Part shown: piece after piece, positions 35,015-43,903 of the stretch | Layout of the letters: the number at the start of each line of letters is the position of its first letter | How positions within the stretch are numbered: position 1 is the stretch's first letter | Assembly (NCBI GenBank): GCA_015067545.1 | Contig: SVMG01000002.1 | Coordinates: 124,001 to 188,000 of the forward strand | Origin: Oscillospiraceae bacterium | Lineage (GTDB): Bacteria; Bacillota; Clostridia; Oscillospirales; Oscillospiraceae | Reading direction: 5' to 3' | Length of the DNA: 64,000 nucleotides | Notes under the pieces: model-generated | Told to the model about the DNA's origin: nothing | Database searches by the model: none | What the model saw: only the letters and a program-made list of their open reading frames with translations | Program-made: the position numbers and the translations under genes

Positions 35015-36142
35015 TCAAGCCTCATTCCACCCGGTATTCAGAGCAGCAATAAAGGCGTCGGGATTTTCTTTCAGCCAGGCGTGGACGAATTCCACGCTTA
35101 CGGGCGTTGTAATAACGGCATTGCCCCAGCGTTCGGCCACCTTATCAGCAGGGAAGTTTCCGCGGATATAGTAGCACATGGCAGCGGAATTGTCTATGGT
35201 AACCTTTGCACCGTAGGGGGCATAGAAGCTCTTGCCGGAAAGCAGATCCACGCAGTCCTGCACCACATTGTATGCGGTGGGATAGCGGCCTGCGCCCTGA
35301 CCGTAGAAGCTCTGACGGCCGGAGTGCTCGCCTACCAGTGTGATGAGGTTGTAGTTGGTGGGAATGGTAGCTTCCGGCTCGCAGGTTTCAAACAGCGTCG
35401 GCTGCACATAGGCAGAATACACCCCATCCTTGCAAATGCCGGTGGACACCAGCTTGCACACATAGCCGTGTGCCTTGAACTGCTCCACATCCTCTGCGGT
35501 GATGTTGCGGATGCCTGCGGCGGGAACCTGTGCAGCATCCAGGCTGACACCAAAGGCGATATTGCTGGACAAAATCACCTTATGCCAGGTGTCGATGCCG
35601 TCCACATCGGTGGTGGGATTGGCTTCGGCATAACCAAGAGCCTGCGCCTGCTTCAGCGCCTCGTCATAGCCAAGACCCAGCCGGGTCATAGAGTCCAGAA
35701 TGTAGTTGCAGGTGCCGTTCATGATGCCGCCCACGCGCAGGATCTTCTGCACCCGACGGGCACGCTCCAGCTCGGACAGCCAGCAGATGCCACCGCCCAC
35801 GGCGGCGGTGCAGCGGAACTTGACACCCTTTGCCTGGGCAAGCGGGATCAGCTCGTCGTAAAACGTGCACACCAACGCCTTGTTGGAAGTGACCACATTT
35901 TTTCCTGCCTCGATAGCGGCACGGACAAATTCATAGGCCGGATGCAAGCCACCCATTGCCTCTACAACGGTATCGATGGAATCGTCTGCCAGCACGCTCT
36001 GAAAATCCCGGGTGACTTCTGCATCGGGAAGAGAAATGTCTTCCAAACAGACGACTTTTGCAACAGCTATATCATCCCGTGTGGCGACGATGTCATAAAA
36101 ACCTCTTCCGACCACACCAAAACCCAGCAAACCAACTTTCAT
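35015..36142 (-). CDS. hom: Homoserine dehydrogenase, short form without ACT domain
   Basis: A 375-residue enzyme reducing aspartate semialdehyde to homoserine. GLLGFGVVGRGFYD is the NAD(P) loop; GGICWLSELERARRV, MNGTCNYILDSMTRLG and DVDGIDTWHK are core motifs, the last with the catalytic aspartate and lysine. Many Firmicute enzymes are ~430 residues with a C-terminal ACT domain for threonine feedback; this one ends soon after the catalytic core, so that domain seems absent. Start at 36142 by GGAGG; first gene after the promoter. Confidence 0.92.
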   Translation of the reverse strand: MKVGLLGFGVVGRGFYDIVATRDDIAVAKVVCLEDISLPDAEVTRDFQSVLADDSIDTVVEAMGGLHPAYEFVRAAIEAGKNVVTSNKALVCTFYDELIPLAQAKGVKFRCTAAVGGGICWLSELERARRVQKILRVGGIMNGTCNYILDSMTRLGLGYDEALKQAQALGYAEANPTTDVDGIDTWHKVILSSNIAFGVSLDAAQVPAAGIRNITAEDVEQFKAHGYVCKLVSTGICKDGVYSAYVQPTLFETCEPEATIPTNYNLITLVGEHSGRQSFYGQGAGRYPTAYNVVQDCVDLLSGKSFYAPYGAKVTIDNSAAMCYYIRGNFPADKVAERWGNAVITTPVSVEFVHAWLKENPDAFIAALNTGWNEA

Positions 36143-36183
36143 AGTGTCCTCCTGCGAAAAATACTTGCTTTTTAACGGATTAC

Positions 36184-36212
36184 AGTATATCATAGATAAA
36201 ACAAAATGCCAA
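36184..36212 (-). promoter_or_regulatory. Promoter of hom-lysC-asd
   Basis: TTGGCA (36212-36207) and TATACT (36189-36184) on the minus strand with a 17-base spacer. No clear partner promoter was found for thrC in the opposite direction. Confidence 0.8.
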
Positions 36213-36252
36213 GTGATTTTGTAAAAAAGTACAAAATTTGTGAGGAAATTTT

Positions 36253-37698
36253 ATGCAATATCATTCTACCCGGGGCCTTTCCCCGGAAGTTGACAGCGCC
36301 CAGGCGGTCCTGAACGGCCTTGCCCCCGACGGCGGACTGTATCTGCCCTGCACTTTACCGGCATTTGCATGGAAAGCTTGCATCCAAAAGGATACCTTGG
36401 GCATGGCGGAAAAGATCCTGTCCGCGTTCCTGCCGGATATCCCGGACATGGGCGCACTGGTAAAAAAGGCCTACACCGGAAAATTCGAGACAGAAGCGCT
36501 GACTCCCACCGTTCCCGCCGGCCGTTTTCATGTTTTGGAGCTGTTCCGGGGCCCCACAGCCGCCTTTAAGGATGTGGCCCTGTCCATGCTTCCTCAGCTG
36601 ATGACCGCCGCCAAAGCGGCGAAAAACGACACCAAGGATATCCTCATCCTCACCGCCACCTCCGGCGATACCGGCAAGGCCGCCTTGGAGGGCTTTCAGG
36701 ATGTGCCGGGTATTCGTATCTGCGTGTTCTACCCCCACGGGGGCGTTTCGGATGTCCAGCGGCGGCAGATGGTCTCCCAGGAAGGCAGCAATGTGACGGT
36801 CTGTGCCGTCCGGGGTAATTTTGACGATGCCCAAACCGGCGTGAAAAACATTTTCACCGCCTGCCGGGATAAGGAGCTGCCGGTGCGGCTGTCCTCAGCC
36901 AATTCCATCAACATCGGCCGCCTTGTGCCCCAGATCACTTACTATTTCAAGGCCTACCGGGATCTGTTGGACGCAGGAAGGATCACCCTCGGCGATGAAG
37001 TGAACTTCTCCGTGCCCACCGGTAATTTTGGCGACATTCTGGCCGGCTACCTGGCAAAAATGCTGGGTCTGCCCGTAGGCAAGCTCATTTGCGCTTCCAA
37101 CGCCAACAATGTGCTCACCGATTTCATCCGTACCGGCGTGTATGACCGCCGCCGGGAGCTGCACAAGACAGATTCCCCGTCCATGGACATCCTGGTGTCG
37201 TCCAATTTGGAGCGGCTGCTGTATCTCATGAGCGGCGACAGCGCGCTGGTTGCCAAGCTGATGAACCAACTGAACACCCAGGGCTATTATCAAGTTCCCG
37301 AAGCATTGCTGGAAGAGATTCAGAAGCAGTTTTGGGCGTTCTGGTGTGATGATAGCAAGGGCGCAGAGACCATCGCCAGGGTGTGGAAGGAAAACGGATA
37401 TCTTTGCGATACCCATACCGCATCCGGTTGGGCAGTCGCAGAGGATTATGTAAACCAAACCGGTGACACCCGCCCCATGGTGGTGCTGTCCACCGCATCC
37501 CCCTACAAATTCCCCGCCGCCGTTTTGGCCGCCATCGGCGAAACTGCAAAGGGCGACGAATTTGATCAGCTGGAGCAGCTGCATGGGGCTACCTGTGTGC
37601 CCATCCCCAAGAATTTGGCCGCTCTGCGGACAAAGCCGGAACTGCACAAAGGCGTGATCGATAAGGACGAAATGCTGGATTACGTGCTGGCATTGTAA
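36253..37698 (+). CDS. thrC: Threonine synthase
   Basis: A 481-residue PLP enzyme that converts O-phosphohomoserine to threonine. YHSTRGLSPEVDSAQAVLNGL and APDGGLYLP form the N-terminal domain; FRGPTAAFKDVALSML carries the PLP lysine and TATSGDTGKAALEGF the phosphate-binding loop. This is the longer, fungal/E. coli-type class. GGAAA lies before the ATG. It diverges from hom and is followed by thrB across a repeat element. Confidence 0.94.
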   Translation: MQYHSTRGLSPEVDSAQAVLNGLAPDGGLYLPCTLPAFAWKACIQKDTLGMAEKILSAFLPDIPDMGALVKKAYTGKFETEALTPTVPAGRFHVLELFRGPTAAFKDVALSMLPQLMTAAKAAKNDTKDILILTATSGDTGKAALEGFQDVPGIRICVFYPHGGVSDVQRRQMVSQEGSNVTVCAVRGNFDDAQTGVKNIFTACRDKELPVRLSSANSINIGRLVPQITYYFKAYRDLLDAGRITLGDEVNFSVPTGNFGDILAGYLAKMLGLPVGKLICASNANNVLTDFIRTGVYDRRRELHKTDSPSMDILVSSNLERLLYLMSGDSALVAKLMNQLNTQGYYQVPEALLEEIQKQFWAFWCDDSKGAETIARVWKENGYLCDTHTASGWAVAEDYVNQTGDTRPMVVLSTASPYKFPAAVLAAIGETAKGDEFDQLEQLHGATCVPIPKNLAALRTKPELHKGVIDKDEMLDYVLAL

Positions 37699-37792
37699 GC
37701 CTCCCCTTGAGGGGAGGTGGCACGAAGTGCCGGTGGGGTGTCACACCCCTCAGTCTCGCTTTGCTCGACAGCTCCCCTCAAAGGGGCGCCTT
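37698..37792. repeat. Palindromic intergenic element between thrC and thrB
   Basis: About 95 bases, the same family and orientation as 33574-33678: outer palindromes CCTCCCCTTGAGGGGAGG and GCTCCCCTCAAAGGGGCGC, CACTTCGTGC-type inner stem and a GGGGTGTCACACCCC centre. It begins at the thrC stop codon. Confidence 0.8.
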
Positions 37793-37823
37793 GGGAGAAA
37801 TACGCTTGATAAGGAGAAAAAGT

Positions 37824-38714
37824 ATGAAAAAAGTAACCATTCGTGTGCCGGCCACCACGGCAAATCTCGGCCCGGGCTTTGATGCCTTCGGCTGCGCACT
37901 GAGTCTATATACCGATGTGACCTTTGAGGAAATGGAGTCCGGCCTGGAGATTACCGGGTGTGATGAGGCTTACGCAGGCCCGGATAATATGGCTTACACC
38001 GCTTACTGCGCCGTCCTGGAATCCCTCAGCGAGGAGATCCGGGGCGTGAAGATCCACATCAATGCCCAAATCCCCATCTGCCGCGGCCTGGGCTCTTCCG
38101 CCGCGCTGCTGGTCGCCGGTGCCATGGGCGCCAACGTCCTGCGTGGCAACAAGCTGTCCACCCAGGGTCTGCTGAACATCACCAATGCCATGGAGGGCCA
38201 CCCGGATAACCTGGCGCCCGCGTTCTTTGGCGGACTGACTGCATCCATGGTGGACAACGGTCTGCCGGTATGCGTGAATTTCCCCCTGCATCCTGATTGG
38301 GAGTTTTTGGCCCTTGTGCCGGATTTCGACCTGCCCACGCCTTTGGCAAGAAGCGTTCTGCCCACGGAGTATGACCGCTCCGACGCAGTCTACAACATTG
38401 CCCACGGCGCACTGGTGCTGAAGGCTCTGGAGCTGGGTGACGAGAAGCTCCTGCGCAATGCCATGCAGGACCGCATCCATCAGCCCTACCGGAAGAAGAT
38501 GATCAAGGACTACGATCAGATCGAGGGTCTGATCCGCACCACCGGCGCGGCATTCTGCGTCAGCGGTGCAGGTCCTACCCTGCTGTGCATCACCCGTAAC
38601 CCCGGTTTGGAAGAGAAGCTTTCCAAGAAGCTGGATGCCATCACCGAAGCCAACTGGGAAATGATCCCCCTGCATATCGAGTTCCAGGGTGCGCATGTGA
38701 TTGATGGAGAATAA
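37824..38714 (+). CDS. thrB: Homoserine kinase
   Basis: A 296-residue GHMP kinase that phosphorylates homoserine for ThrC. It starts KKVTIRVPATTANLGPGFD, has the ATP loop PICRGLGSSAALLVAGAMG, and ends with the FCVSGAGPTLLCI motif. The ATG at 37824 follows AAGGAG, and the upstream extension of the frame is only repeat sequence. With ThrC it completes threonine synthesis; hom, lysC and asd are on the other strand next door. Confidence 0.94.
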   Translation: MKKVTIRVPATTANLGPGFDAFGCALSLYTDVTFEEMESGLEITGCDEAYAGPDNMAYTAYCAVLESLSEEIRGVKIHINAQIPICRGLGSSAALLVAGAMGANVLRGNKLSTQGLLNITNAMEGHPDNLAPAFFGGLTASMVDNGLPVCVNFPLHPDWEFLALVPDFDLPTPLARSVLPTEYDRSDAVYNIAHGALVLKALELGDEKLLRNAMQDRIHQPYRKKMIKDYDQIEGLIRTTGAAFCVSGAGPTLLCITRNPGLEEKLSKKLDAITEANWEMIPLHIEFQGAHVIDGE

Positions 38715-38752
38715 AAAAAGCGGAGTTCGCAAAATGCGAACTCCGCTTTTTC
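38715..38752. terminator. Bidirectional terminator between thrB and psiE-like gene
   Basis: A stem of about 14 pairs (38717-38730 with 38736-38749), A-rich on the left and T-rich on the right, between converging genes. Confidence 0.9.
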
Positions 38753-39148
38753 TTACTCTACTTCCGAAAGCTCCACTTTCATTTCCTTCTTGGGAATGAG
38801 GAAGCGGCGGACAGCGAAGAGTCCTGCGATACACAGCACGCAGGCCACATTGCCCAAAGGATCGTTGTGATTCAAAATGACATGGCGGGAAATGGCCACG
38901 ATGAGCACTTCCAATGTGTTTGCCGGGGTCAGATCAATGAGCATTCGCACAAACTCCAGGCCCACCACAATGGTCAAAATGGTGTGCAGGTATGTATCCA
39001 GCGATACAAAATACTCGCCGGGCACGGTGCACATCCGGTAAACCTCCATACCGATCATAGCAACCAAAAACACCAGGGTCAGAACGGAGATGACAAACTC
39101 CAGAATATGCAGGATCTTTTGAATGACAGCAACAACCTTGTGATGCAT
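38753..39148 (-). CDS. PsiE-like small membrane protein
   Basis: A 131-residue protein with four hydrophobic segments (about residues 12-35, 50-72, 75-90 and 98-115), a pattern and length like the phosphate-starvation-inducible PsiE family. FVSLDTYLHTILTIVVGLEFVRML and AISRHVIL fit the conserved middle of that family as I remember it. Its function is unknown. The ATG at 39148 follows AGGAG. Alternatives include a generic small membrane protein. A perfect TATAAT lies upstream but no good -35 was found. Confidence 0.6.
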   Translation of the reverse strand: MHHKVVAVIQKILHILEFVISVLTLVFLVAMIGMEVYRMCTVPGEYFVSLDTYLHTILTIVVGLEFVRMLIDLTPANTLEVLIVAISRHVILNHNDPLGNVACVLCIAGLFAVRRFLIPKKEMKVELSEVE

Positions 39149-39235
39149 AAAATCGCTCCTTTTGTCAGGTAAACCCATTATATATGATATTTCTCAAAAA
39201 AGGAAGTCATTTTTTGTTCAGAGTTTATTCACATA

Positions 39236-39264
39236 TTGAAATACCGCACATCCTGTGGTAAAAT
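39236..39264 (+). promoter_or_regulatory. Promoter of the PlsC-like gene
   Basis: TTGAAA (39236-39241) and TAAAAT (39259-39264) with 17 bases between them. The predicted transcript start lies near 39271. Confidence 0.75.
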
Positions 39265-39299
39265 AAGCGGGAACTTTGATGGAACAGGATGTGACTGCT

Positions 39300-40562
39300 A
39301 TGAAGATTCGCACCCGAGAAAGCTCCTACGATGCGGTAATGGCACTGCAGAAAGCCCAACACCGCAAGCCCATGCACCCCAATTTTCTTCTGCAAAGCGT
39401 GGTTCGCGTTGCCGCGCTTCCCGATCTGCTCAGCACGCATTTTACGTTTACCAAACATGGCATGGAAAAAATCAAGGGTCAGCCCTGCCTGATCCTGATG
39501 AACCATTCCTGCTTTTTGGATCTGATGATCATGTCTCGGATCTTTTATCCCAAGCCCTACGGCATTGTCTGCACCACGGACGGATTTGTGGGCAAGGAGT
39601 ATCTGATGCGTTTTCTCGGGTGCATCCCCACTCAGAAATTCGTCAGTGACGTGACCCTCATCCGGGATATGGAGTATATGCTGAAGGAAAAGAAAGTAAG
39701 CGTGCTCATGTACCCGGAGGCCAGCTATTCCTTTGACGGAACGGCAACGGCTCTGCCCCGGAAAATGGGCGTTCTGCTGAAAAAGCTGGGCGTTCCGGTG
39801 GTGACGGTGATCACCAAGGGTGCCTTTGCCCGCCAGCCCCTTTACAACTGCCTGCGGAAGCGGAAAGTCCAGGTCAGCGCGGAAGTTACCTGTCTGGCCA
39901 CCGCCGAGGAAGTCAAGACCAAGACCGTCCGGGAGCTAGACGAAATGCTGGACAAGGCCTTTTCTTTTGACAATTTCGCATGGCAAAGAGATAACAAGGT
40001 GGAAATTACCGATCCCCGTCGGGCAGATGGTCTGGAGCGCATCCTTTACAAGTGCCCCCACTGCAGTGCGGAAGGGGAAATGTCCGGCCAGGGTACATAT
40101 TTGACCTGCGGCCACTGCGGCAAGGCCTGGGAGATGGACATTTTCGGCCAAATGAAGGCCCTTGAGGGCGAAACAGAATTCCCCCACATCCCCGATTGGT
40201 ACGCCTGGGAGCGCGCCGAAGTGCGCCGGGAGCTGGAGGAGGGTACTTATTCCCTGGAAACCGATGTGGACATCGGCATGATGGTGGATTTTAAGGCGAT
40301 TTACATGGTGGGCGAAGGTCATCTTTCCCATTCGGAAGAAGGCTTCCGGCTTGTGGGATGTGATGGCAAGCTGGAGTACACCCAGGGACCTCTGTCCTGC
40401 TACGGGCTGTATGCGGACTACTATTGGTACTCCATTGCGGATGTGATCTGCATCGGCAACAGCGATGCTCTGTACTACTGCTTCCCCAAGGACGGCACGC
40501 CGGTTGCCAAGACCCGCATGGCCGTTGAGGAATTGTACAAAATAAAAAAACTCAGAAAATAA
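39300..40562 (+). CDS. PlsC-type acyltransferase with zinc-ribbon C-terminal extension
   Basis: A 420-residue protein. The first ~210 residues are a lysophospholipid acyltransferase domain with the HX4D motif in LMNHSCFLDLMI and the third motif in LMYPEASYSFDG. It would acylate a glycerophosphate or related lipid at the membrane. The extra half is unusual: a CPHC...CGHC zinc-ribbon-like segment at about 250-285 followed by a beta-rich domain. Typical PlsC is ~240 residues. I prefer the ATG at 39300; the frame opens earlier, but the transcript start near 39271 leaves little leader. Confidence 0.82.
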   Translation: MKIRTRESSYDAVMALQKAQHRKPMHPNFLLQSVVRVAALPDLLSTHFTFTKHGMEKIKGQPCLILMNHSCFLDLMIMSRIFYPKPYGIVCTTDGFVGKEYLMRFLGCIPTQKFVSDVTLIRDMEYMLKEKKVSVLMYPEASYSFDGTATALPRKMGVLLKKLGVPVVTVITKGAFARQPLYNCLRKRKVQVSAEVTCLATAEEVKTKTVRELDEMLDKAFSFDNFAWQRDNKVEITDPRRADGLERILYKCPHCSAEGEMSGQGTYLTCGHCGKAWEMDIFGQMKALEGETEFPHIPDWYAWERAEVRRELEEGTYSLETDVDIGMMVDFKAIYMVGEGHLSHSEEGFRLVGCDGKLEYTQGPLSCYGLYADYYWYSIADVICIGNSDALYYCFPKDGTPVAKTRMAVEELYKIKKLRK

Positions 40563-40600
40563 CATAAAAAATTCCGCTTCTTTACGAAGCGGAATTTTTG
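40563..40600. terminator. Bidirectional terminator between PlsC-like and lipoprotein genes
   Basis: ATTCCGCTTC (40571-40580) pairs with GAAGCGGAAT (40586-40595), flanked by A5 and T5, between converging genes. Confidence 0.9.
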
Positions 40601-40609
40601 TATTTGGAA

Positions 40610-41365
40610 TTAGCCCACCTTGGTAACCTTGGTGATGTGGGTGTTGATGCCGTCGCCGGAAGCGTCTTCATCAGCATCGTACCAGTACACAAAGCCCTCG
40701 ATGTCCACCTTGTCGCCAGCCTTCAGAGCCTCAACAGCCTTGTAAACATCGGTGTCAGCGCCGGTCAGATAGCTCTCAACGCAGAAGCTGTAGCTTGCTT
40801 CACCCAGCTTCAGGTTCAGGTAGATGTCCTTACCGGGGGTGTCGTTCTGGTAGCTGAAGCCTTCCACGGTCAGGCCCTTGAAGGCAGCCAGCATACCGGC
40901 CTTGTTCACCAGCTCCTGCTTGCCCAGCAGGCTGGTCATGTCGGTAGCCTCAGCCTTGTAGGTGTCAGCACCCTCAACGACAGTGAAGGTAGCGCCATCA
41001 GCGATCTCGGGCATGCCCTTGTAGAAGGTCTTGAAGCCCTTGATGTTGATCTTGGTGCCGGGAACCAGCTTAGCAGCATCTTCCTCGGTGCAAGCAACAT
41101 TGTAAGCAAAGTAGCCGCCTTCCTTATCCTGTGCGTAGATAACGATCTTGTTATCCCACCAGGACTGGGTAGCCTGGACATAGCACTCGACCTCAACAGC
41201 ATCGTCCTCGGCAGCAGCCAGGTACTCAGCATGGGTCATAGCGGTGGAAGCAGGGGGAGTCTGCTCGGAAGAAGAAGAGCCGGGGTTTTCGGTAGTAGCG
41301 GGGGTGCAGGCAGCGATGCCAAGCATCATAACCAGCACCAGAAGAATTGCGGTCAGTTTTTTCAT
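40610..41365 (-). CDS. Lipoprotein with OB-fold-like repeats
   Basis: A 251-residue exported lipoprotein: signal peptide MKKLTAILLVLVMMLG with lipobox LGIAAC, then a serine/proline/threonine-rich linker (residues ~24-42). The mature part seems to hold two copies of one beta-barrel pattern: an EVECYVQATQSWWDNKIVIY...KLVPGTKINIKGF unit and a later GLTVEGFSYQN...ALKAGDKVDIEGFVYW unit, like the bacterial OB-fold domains of secreted proteins. Similar units occur in the lipoprotein at 62183-63856. Ligand unknown. AGGAG before the ATG and a promoter upstream. Confidence 0.7.
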   Translation of the reverse strand: MKKLTAILLVLVMMLGIAACTPATTENPGSSSSEQTPPASTAMTHAEYLAAAEDDAVEVECYVQATQSWWDNKIVIYAQDKEGGYFAYNVACTEEDAAKLVPGTKINIKGFKTFYKGMPEIADGATFTVVEGADTYKAEATDMTSLLGKQELVNKAGMLAAFKGLTVEGFSYQNDTPGKDIYLNLKLGEASYSFCVESYLTGADTDVYKAVEALKAGDKVDIEGFVYWYDADEDASGDGINTHITKVTKVG

Positions 41366-41408
41366 TGTGTTTTACTCCTTTACAAAGGTGTTGTGATTTG
41401 ACAAAGAC

Positions 41409-41436
41409 ATTATACTACAAAATTTTCAAAAATCAA
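41409..41436 (-). promoter_or_regulatory. Promoter of the OB-fold lipoprotein gene
   Basis: TTGATT (41436-41431) and TATAAT (41414-41409) on the minus strand with a 16-base spacer. Confidence 0.7.
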
Positions 41437-41453
41437 TTGGTATCCGTATATTT

Positions 41454-43025
41454 TTACTGTTTCCTTTTGATTTTTCCAACGATCCAAACAGCTCCCAGGA
41501 TTATCCAAGTGCCCCCGAGGGCAGCCAGCAGCCAAAGGGCTGTATCCGGCAGCGGGCCAAGGTCAGTGCTTTTCACCTGATCCAGCCGATGCAATGTGGA
41601 AACATCGGAAAAGAGCTTTTCCATATACGCTTCATCCACCGTCTCCTTTCGCCGGACGGAGCGGGTAACGCTTTCGATCATCTGCCCCGCCGCATCCCGC
41701 AGGGATGTGGAACCGTTGAACACCGGAGTAACGAAGGTGTTATCCGTATTTTCCTGCAAAAGCTTTGCTGCGGCGATCTTGACCCAGTAATGGTCATCAT
41801 CGTCCTGGCCGCTTCGGTTTACATAATCCAGGTATTCCTCGCTCTGCTGCGCCTTGGTAGTCACGGGCAGATAGCCCTCTGTCTGGGCATACCCCACCTG
41901 CACCTTATTGGTGAGCAAGAATTGGGCAAACAGCCAGCTTGCCAGCACCTCCTGATGGTCTTCCTGATTGAAGATACACACCGACGGGCCCTGGGAGATC
42001 ATCTGCGGATGCTCCGGGTCGAACTGCGGGATGGCCATGACTTCCATTTCAAAGTCCACCACCTTGTCTTCACTGATGTCCATCAGCGGGGCGTTCGGGC
42101 CCATCCAGGTAGCACCTGCGGTGGAGTCAATGGCGAAGATACACCGGCCGGCATTGAGCAGGTCTGCCGGATAGCTGTCGATCTTAAAGGTGGAGAAAGA
42201 GCGTTTTTCCACATGGTCAGCAATTTCATACAGCAGGCCCTTTGTGGTATCGTTGAAGATCTCGATCGTACCGCCGGAGGTGGAATAGGGGGCATCCAGC
42301 TGGCGCAGCATTTGGATCATCATATTGTCCGTGGACTTGTACAGAAACGGGATCAGCACCTTTTGCCCATTGACAGCAAAGGTTCCGTCGTCATTCTTTT
42401 TCATGGCCGCATCGGACACTTCCCACACGAAGTCCCAGGTAAGCACCTCCGGCAATGTGTAGCCCAGCTTTTCTACGTAGGTCTTGTTCACGTAACAGGC
42501 CTCTGTGGAGCGCATATAGGGAATGGCATAATGCTTGCCGCCCAGAACGCACTCCTGCAAAAATTTGGGCACGATCTCCTCTTGGGTCGGGCCGTCAAAG
42601 CGCAGCTCGCTGCCTCCCAGGCCGTATTTTTTGTCCGCAAACAGGGAGTCCAGGGGCACCACGCAGTTGTTGCCGGTCATGTAGGTGGCAATATGGTCGG
42701 GGTACGTGATGCACACATTGGGCAGCGTATTTGCGCCGATATTTTTCAGCATATCGTCGTACAACCGACCATAGTCAGTATACAGGCGCATGGTCACGGA
42801 GATATTGGGGTACAGCGCCTCAAAATCGGCGATGGCCTGCTCGTAGACTTCCTTTTGGTTGATATTGCTCTCATTTTTCGCCCAGAAGACAAGCTCGTAA
42901 TTCCGGGAGGTGTCGAACTGTGACGGAACTTCAAACTCATTGCGCTGGACAGCTCCATGACAGCCGGTGAGCACCGGCAACAGCATCGCCAGCGCCAGTA
43001 CCAATGCAAAAATCCGTTTTTTCAT
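41454..43025 (-). CDS. Sugar ABC transporter substrate-binding lipoprotein
   Basis: A 523-residue extracellular solute-binding protein (family 1). It has a signal peptide with lipobox (MKKRIFALVLALAMLLPVLTGC cut before C), a two-lobe body starting YELVFWAKNESNINQKEVYEQ, and PYMRSTEACYVNKTYVEKLG, typical of the sugar-binding family. Unusually, it ends in a second hydrophobic segment (WLLAALGGTWIILGAVWIV) and a basic tail, so it may be anchored at both ends. The ATG at 43025 overlaps the permease stop (ATGA) and follows GGAGG. Confidence 0.87.
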   Translation of the reverse strand: MKKRIFALVLALAMLLPVLTGCHGAVQRNEFEVPSQFDTSRNYELVFWAKNESNINQKEVYEQAIADFEALYPNISVTMRLYTDYGRLYDDMLKNIGANTLPNVCITYPDHIATYMTGNNCVVPLDSLFADKKYGLGGSELRFDGPTQEEIVPKFLQECVLGGKHYAIPYMRSTEACYVNKTYVEKLGYTLPEVLTWDFVWEVSDAAMKKNDDGTFAVNGQKVLIPFLYKSTDNMMIQMLRQLDAPYSTSGGTIEIFNDTTKGLLYEIADHVEKRSFSTFKIDSYPADLLNAGRCIFAIDSTAGATWMGPNAPLMDISEDKVVDFEMEVMAIPQFDPEHPQMISQGPSVCIFNQEDHQEVLASWLFAQFLLTNKVQVGYAQTEGYLPVTTKAQQSEEYLDYVNRSGQDDDDHYWVKIAAAKLLQENTDNTFVTPVFNGSTSLRDAAGQMIESVTRSVRRKETVDEAYMEKLFSDVSTLHRLDQVKSTDLGPLPDTALWLLAALGGTWIILGAVWIVGKIKRKQ

Positions 43026-43891
43026 CCCTTGGTACCTCCCCGGGCAACACCGGACATGATCTGCTTCCGGAAGATCAGAAACAGCACGATCAGCGGTGCG
43101 GAGATCACCACCACCGCCGCCATCATGGCAGGGATATTCTCCCGGCCGAAGCCGCTTTCCCGGATGGTCTGAATGGCGTTGGACACCAAATAGTACTCCG
43201 GATCGTCTGTGATCAGCCGCGGCCATACAAAGGAATTCCAGCATTCGATGGCCTTCAGCACCGTAATGGTCACCAGCGTAGGACGGCAGATGGGCACCAT
43301 CACTTTCAGCAGGTACTTCAGATCCGATGTGCCGTCCACCTTGGCTGCCCAGTACAGTTCATCCGGCACTTGGGAGAAATTCTCCTTCAGCAGGTAGATG
43401 TAGAACACGGACGTGACCGAGGGTAAAATGAGACCCTCAAAGGTATTGCGCCAGTCCAGCTGGGTGACTGTGAGGAAATTGGTGATGATCACCAGCTCGT
43501 TGGGGATCATCATCATGGACAGGAAGACGGTAAACGCCACATCCCTGCCCCGGAAGCTCATCCGGGAGAAGCCAAAGGCCGCCAGCACCGTCACCACGAG
43601 CATAATGGCGGTGGTTGCCACGGTGAAAATCACCGTGTTGAGCAAATATTTTGCCAGGGGCACTGCCGTAAAAGCAGTGAGGTAATTCTCCATTGTGGGA
43701 GAAAGGGTGATAAACTGTGGGACAAATTCGCCGCTGTACTGGCTGTAGCTCTTAACGGACGTGAGGATCATCCAGTAAAAAGGAAACAGCACGATCAGCG
43801 CCCAAACGCCCAAAAGAGCGTAGGTGATGCCCTTGACCCAGCGATTTCGCACCTTAGCGCGGTTTTGGGTGATTTGATAATCTGTATTCAT
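43022..43891 (-). CDS. Carbohydrate ABC transporter permease, MalG type
   Basis: A 289-residue inner-membrane permease with six predicted helices. The EAA loop, which contacts the ATPase, is visible as DELYWAAKVDGTSDLKYLLKVMVPICRP (EAA-like AAKVDG...P). It begins with a short cytoplasmic N-terminus and ends GVARGGTKG. With the MalF-type permease and the binding protein it makes a sugar importer. No ATPase gene is nearby, so a shared MsmK-like ATPase is likely, as is common in Firmicutes. Confidence 0.9.
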   Translation of the reverse strand: MNTDYQITQNRAKVRNRWVKGITYALLGVWALIVLFPFYWMILTSVKSYSQYSGEFVPQFITLSPTMENYLTAFTAVPLAKYLLNTVIFTVATTAIMLVVTVLAAFGFSRMSFRGRDVAFTVFLSMMMIPNELVIITNFLTVTQLDWRNTFEGLILPSVTSVFYIYLLKENFSQVPDELYWAAKVDGTSDLKYLLKVMVPICRPTLVTITVLKAIECWNSFVWPRLITDDPEYYLVSNAIQTIRESGFGRENIPAMMAAVVVISAPLIVLFLIFRKQIMSGVARGGTKG

Positions 43892-43903
43892 AGCGCACCT
43901 CCA

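Noticed and set aside
36213..36252. A promoter for thrC facing the hom promoter
   Set aside because: No -35/-10 pair with acceptable match and spacing was found in the short gap.
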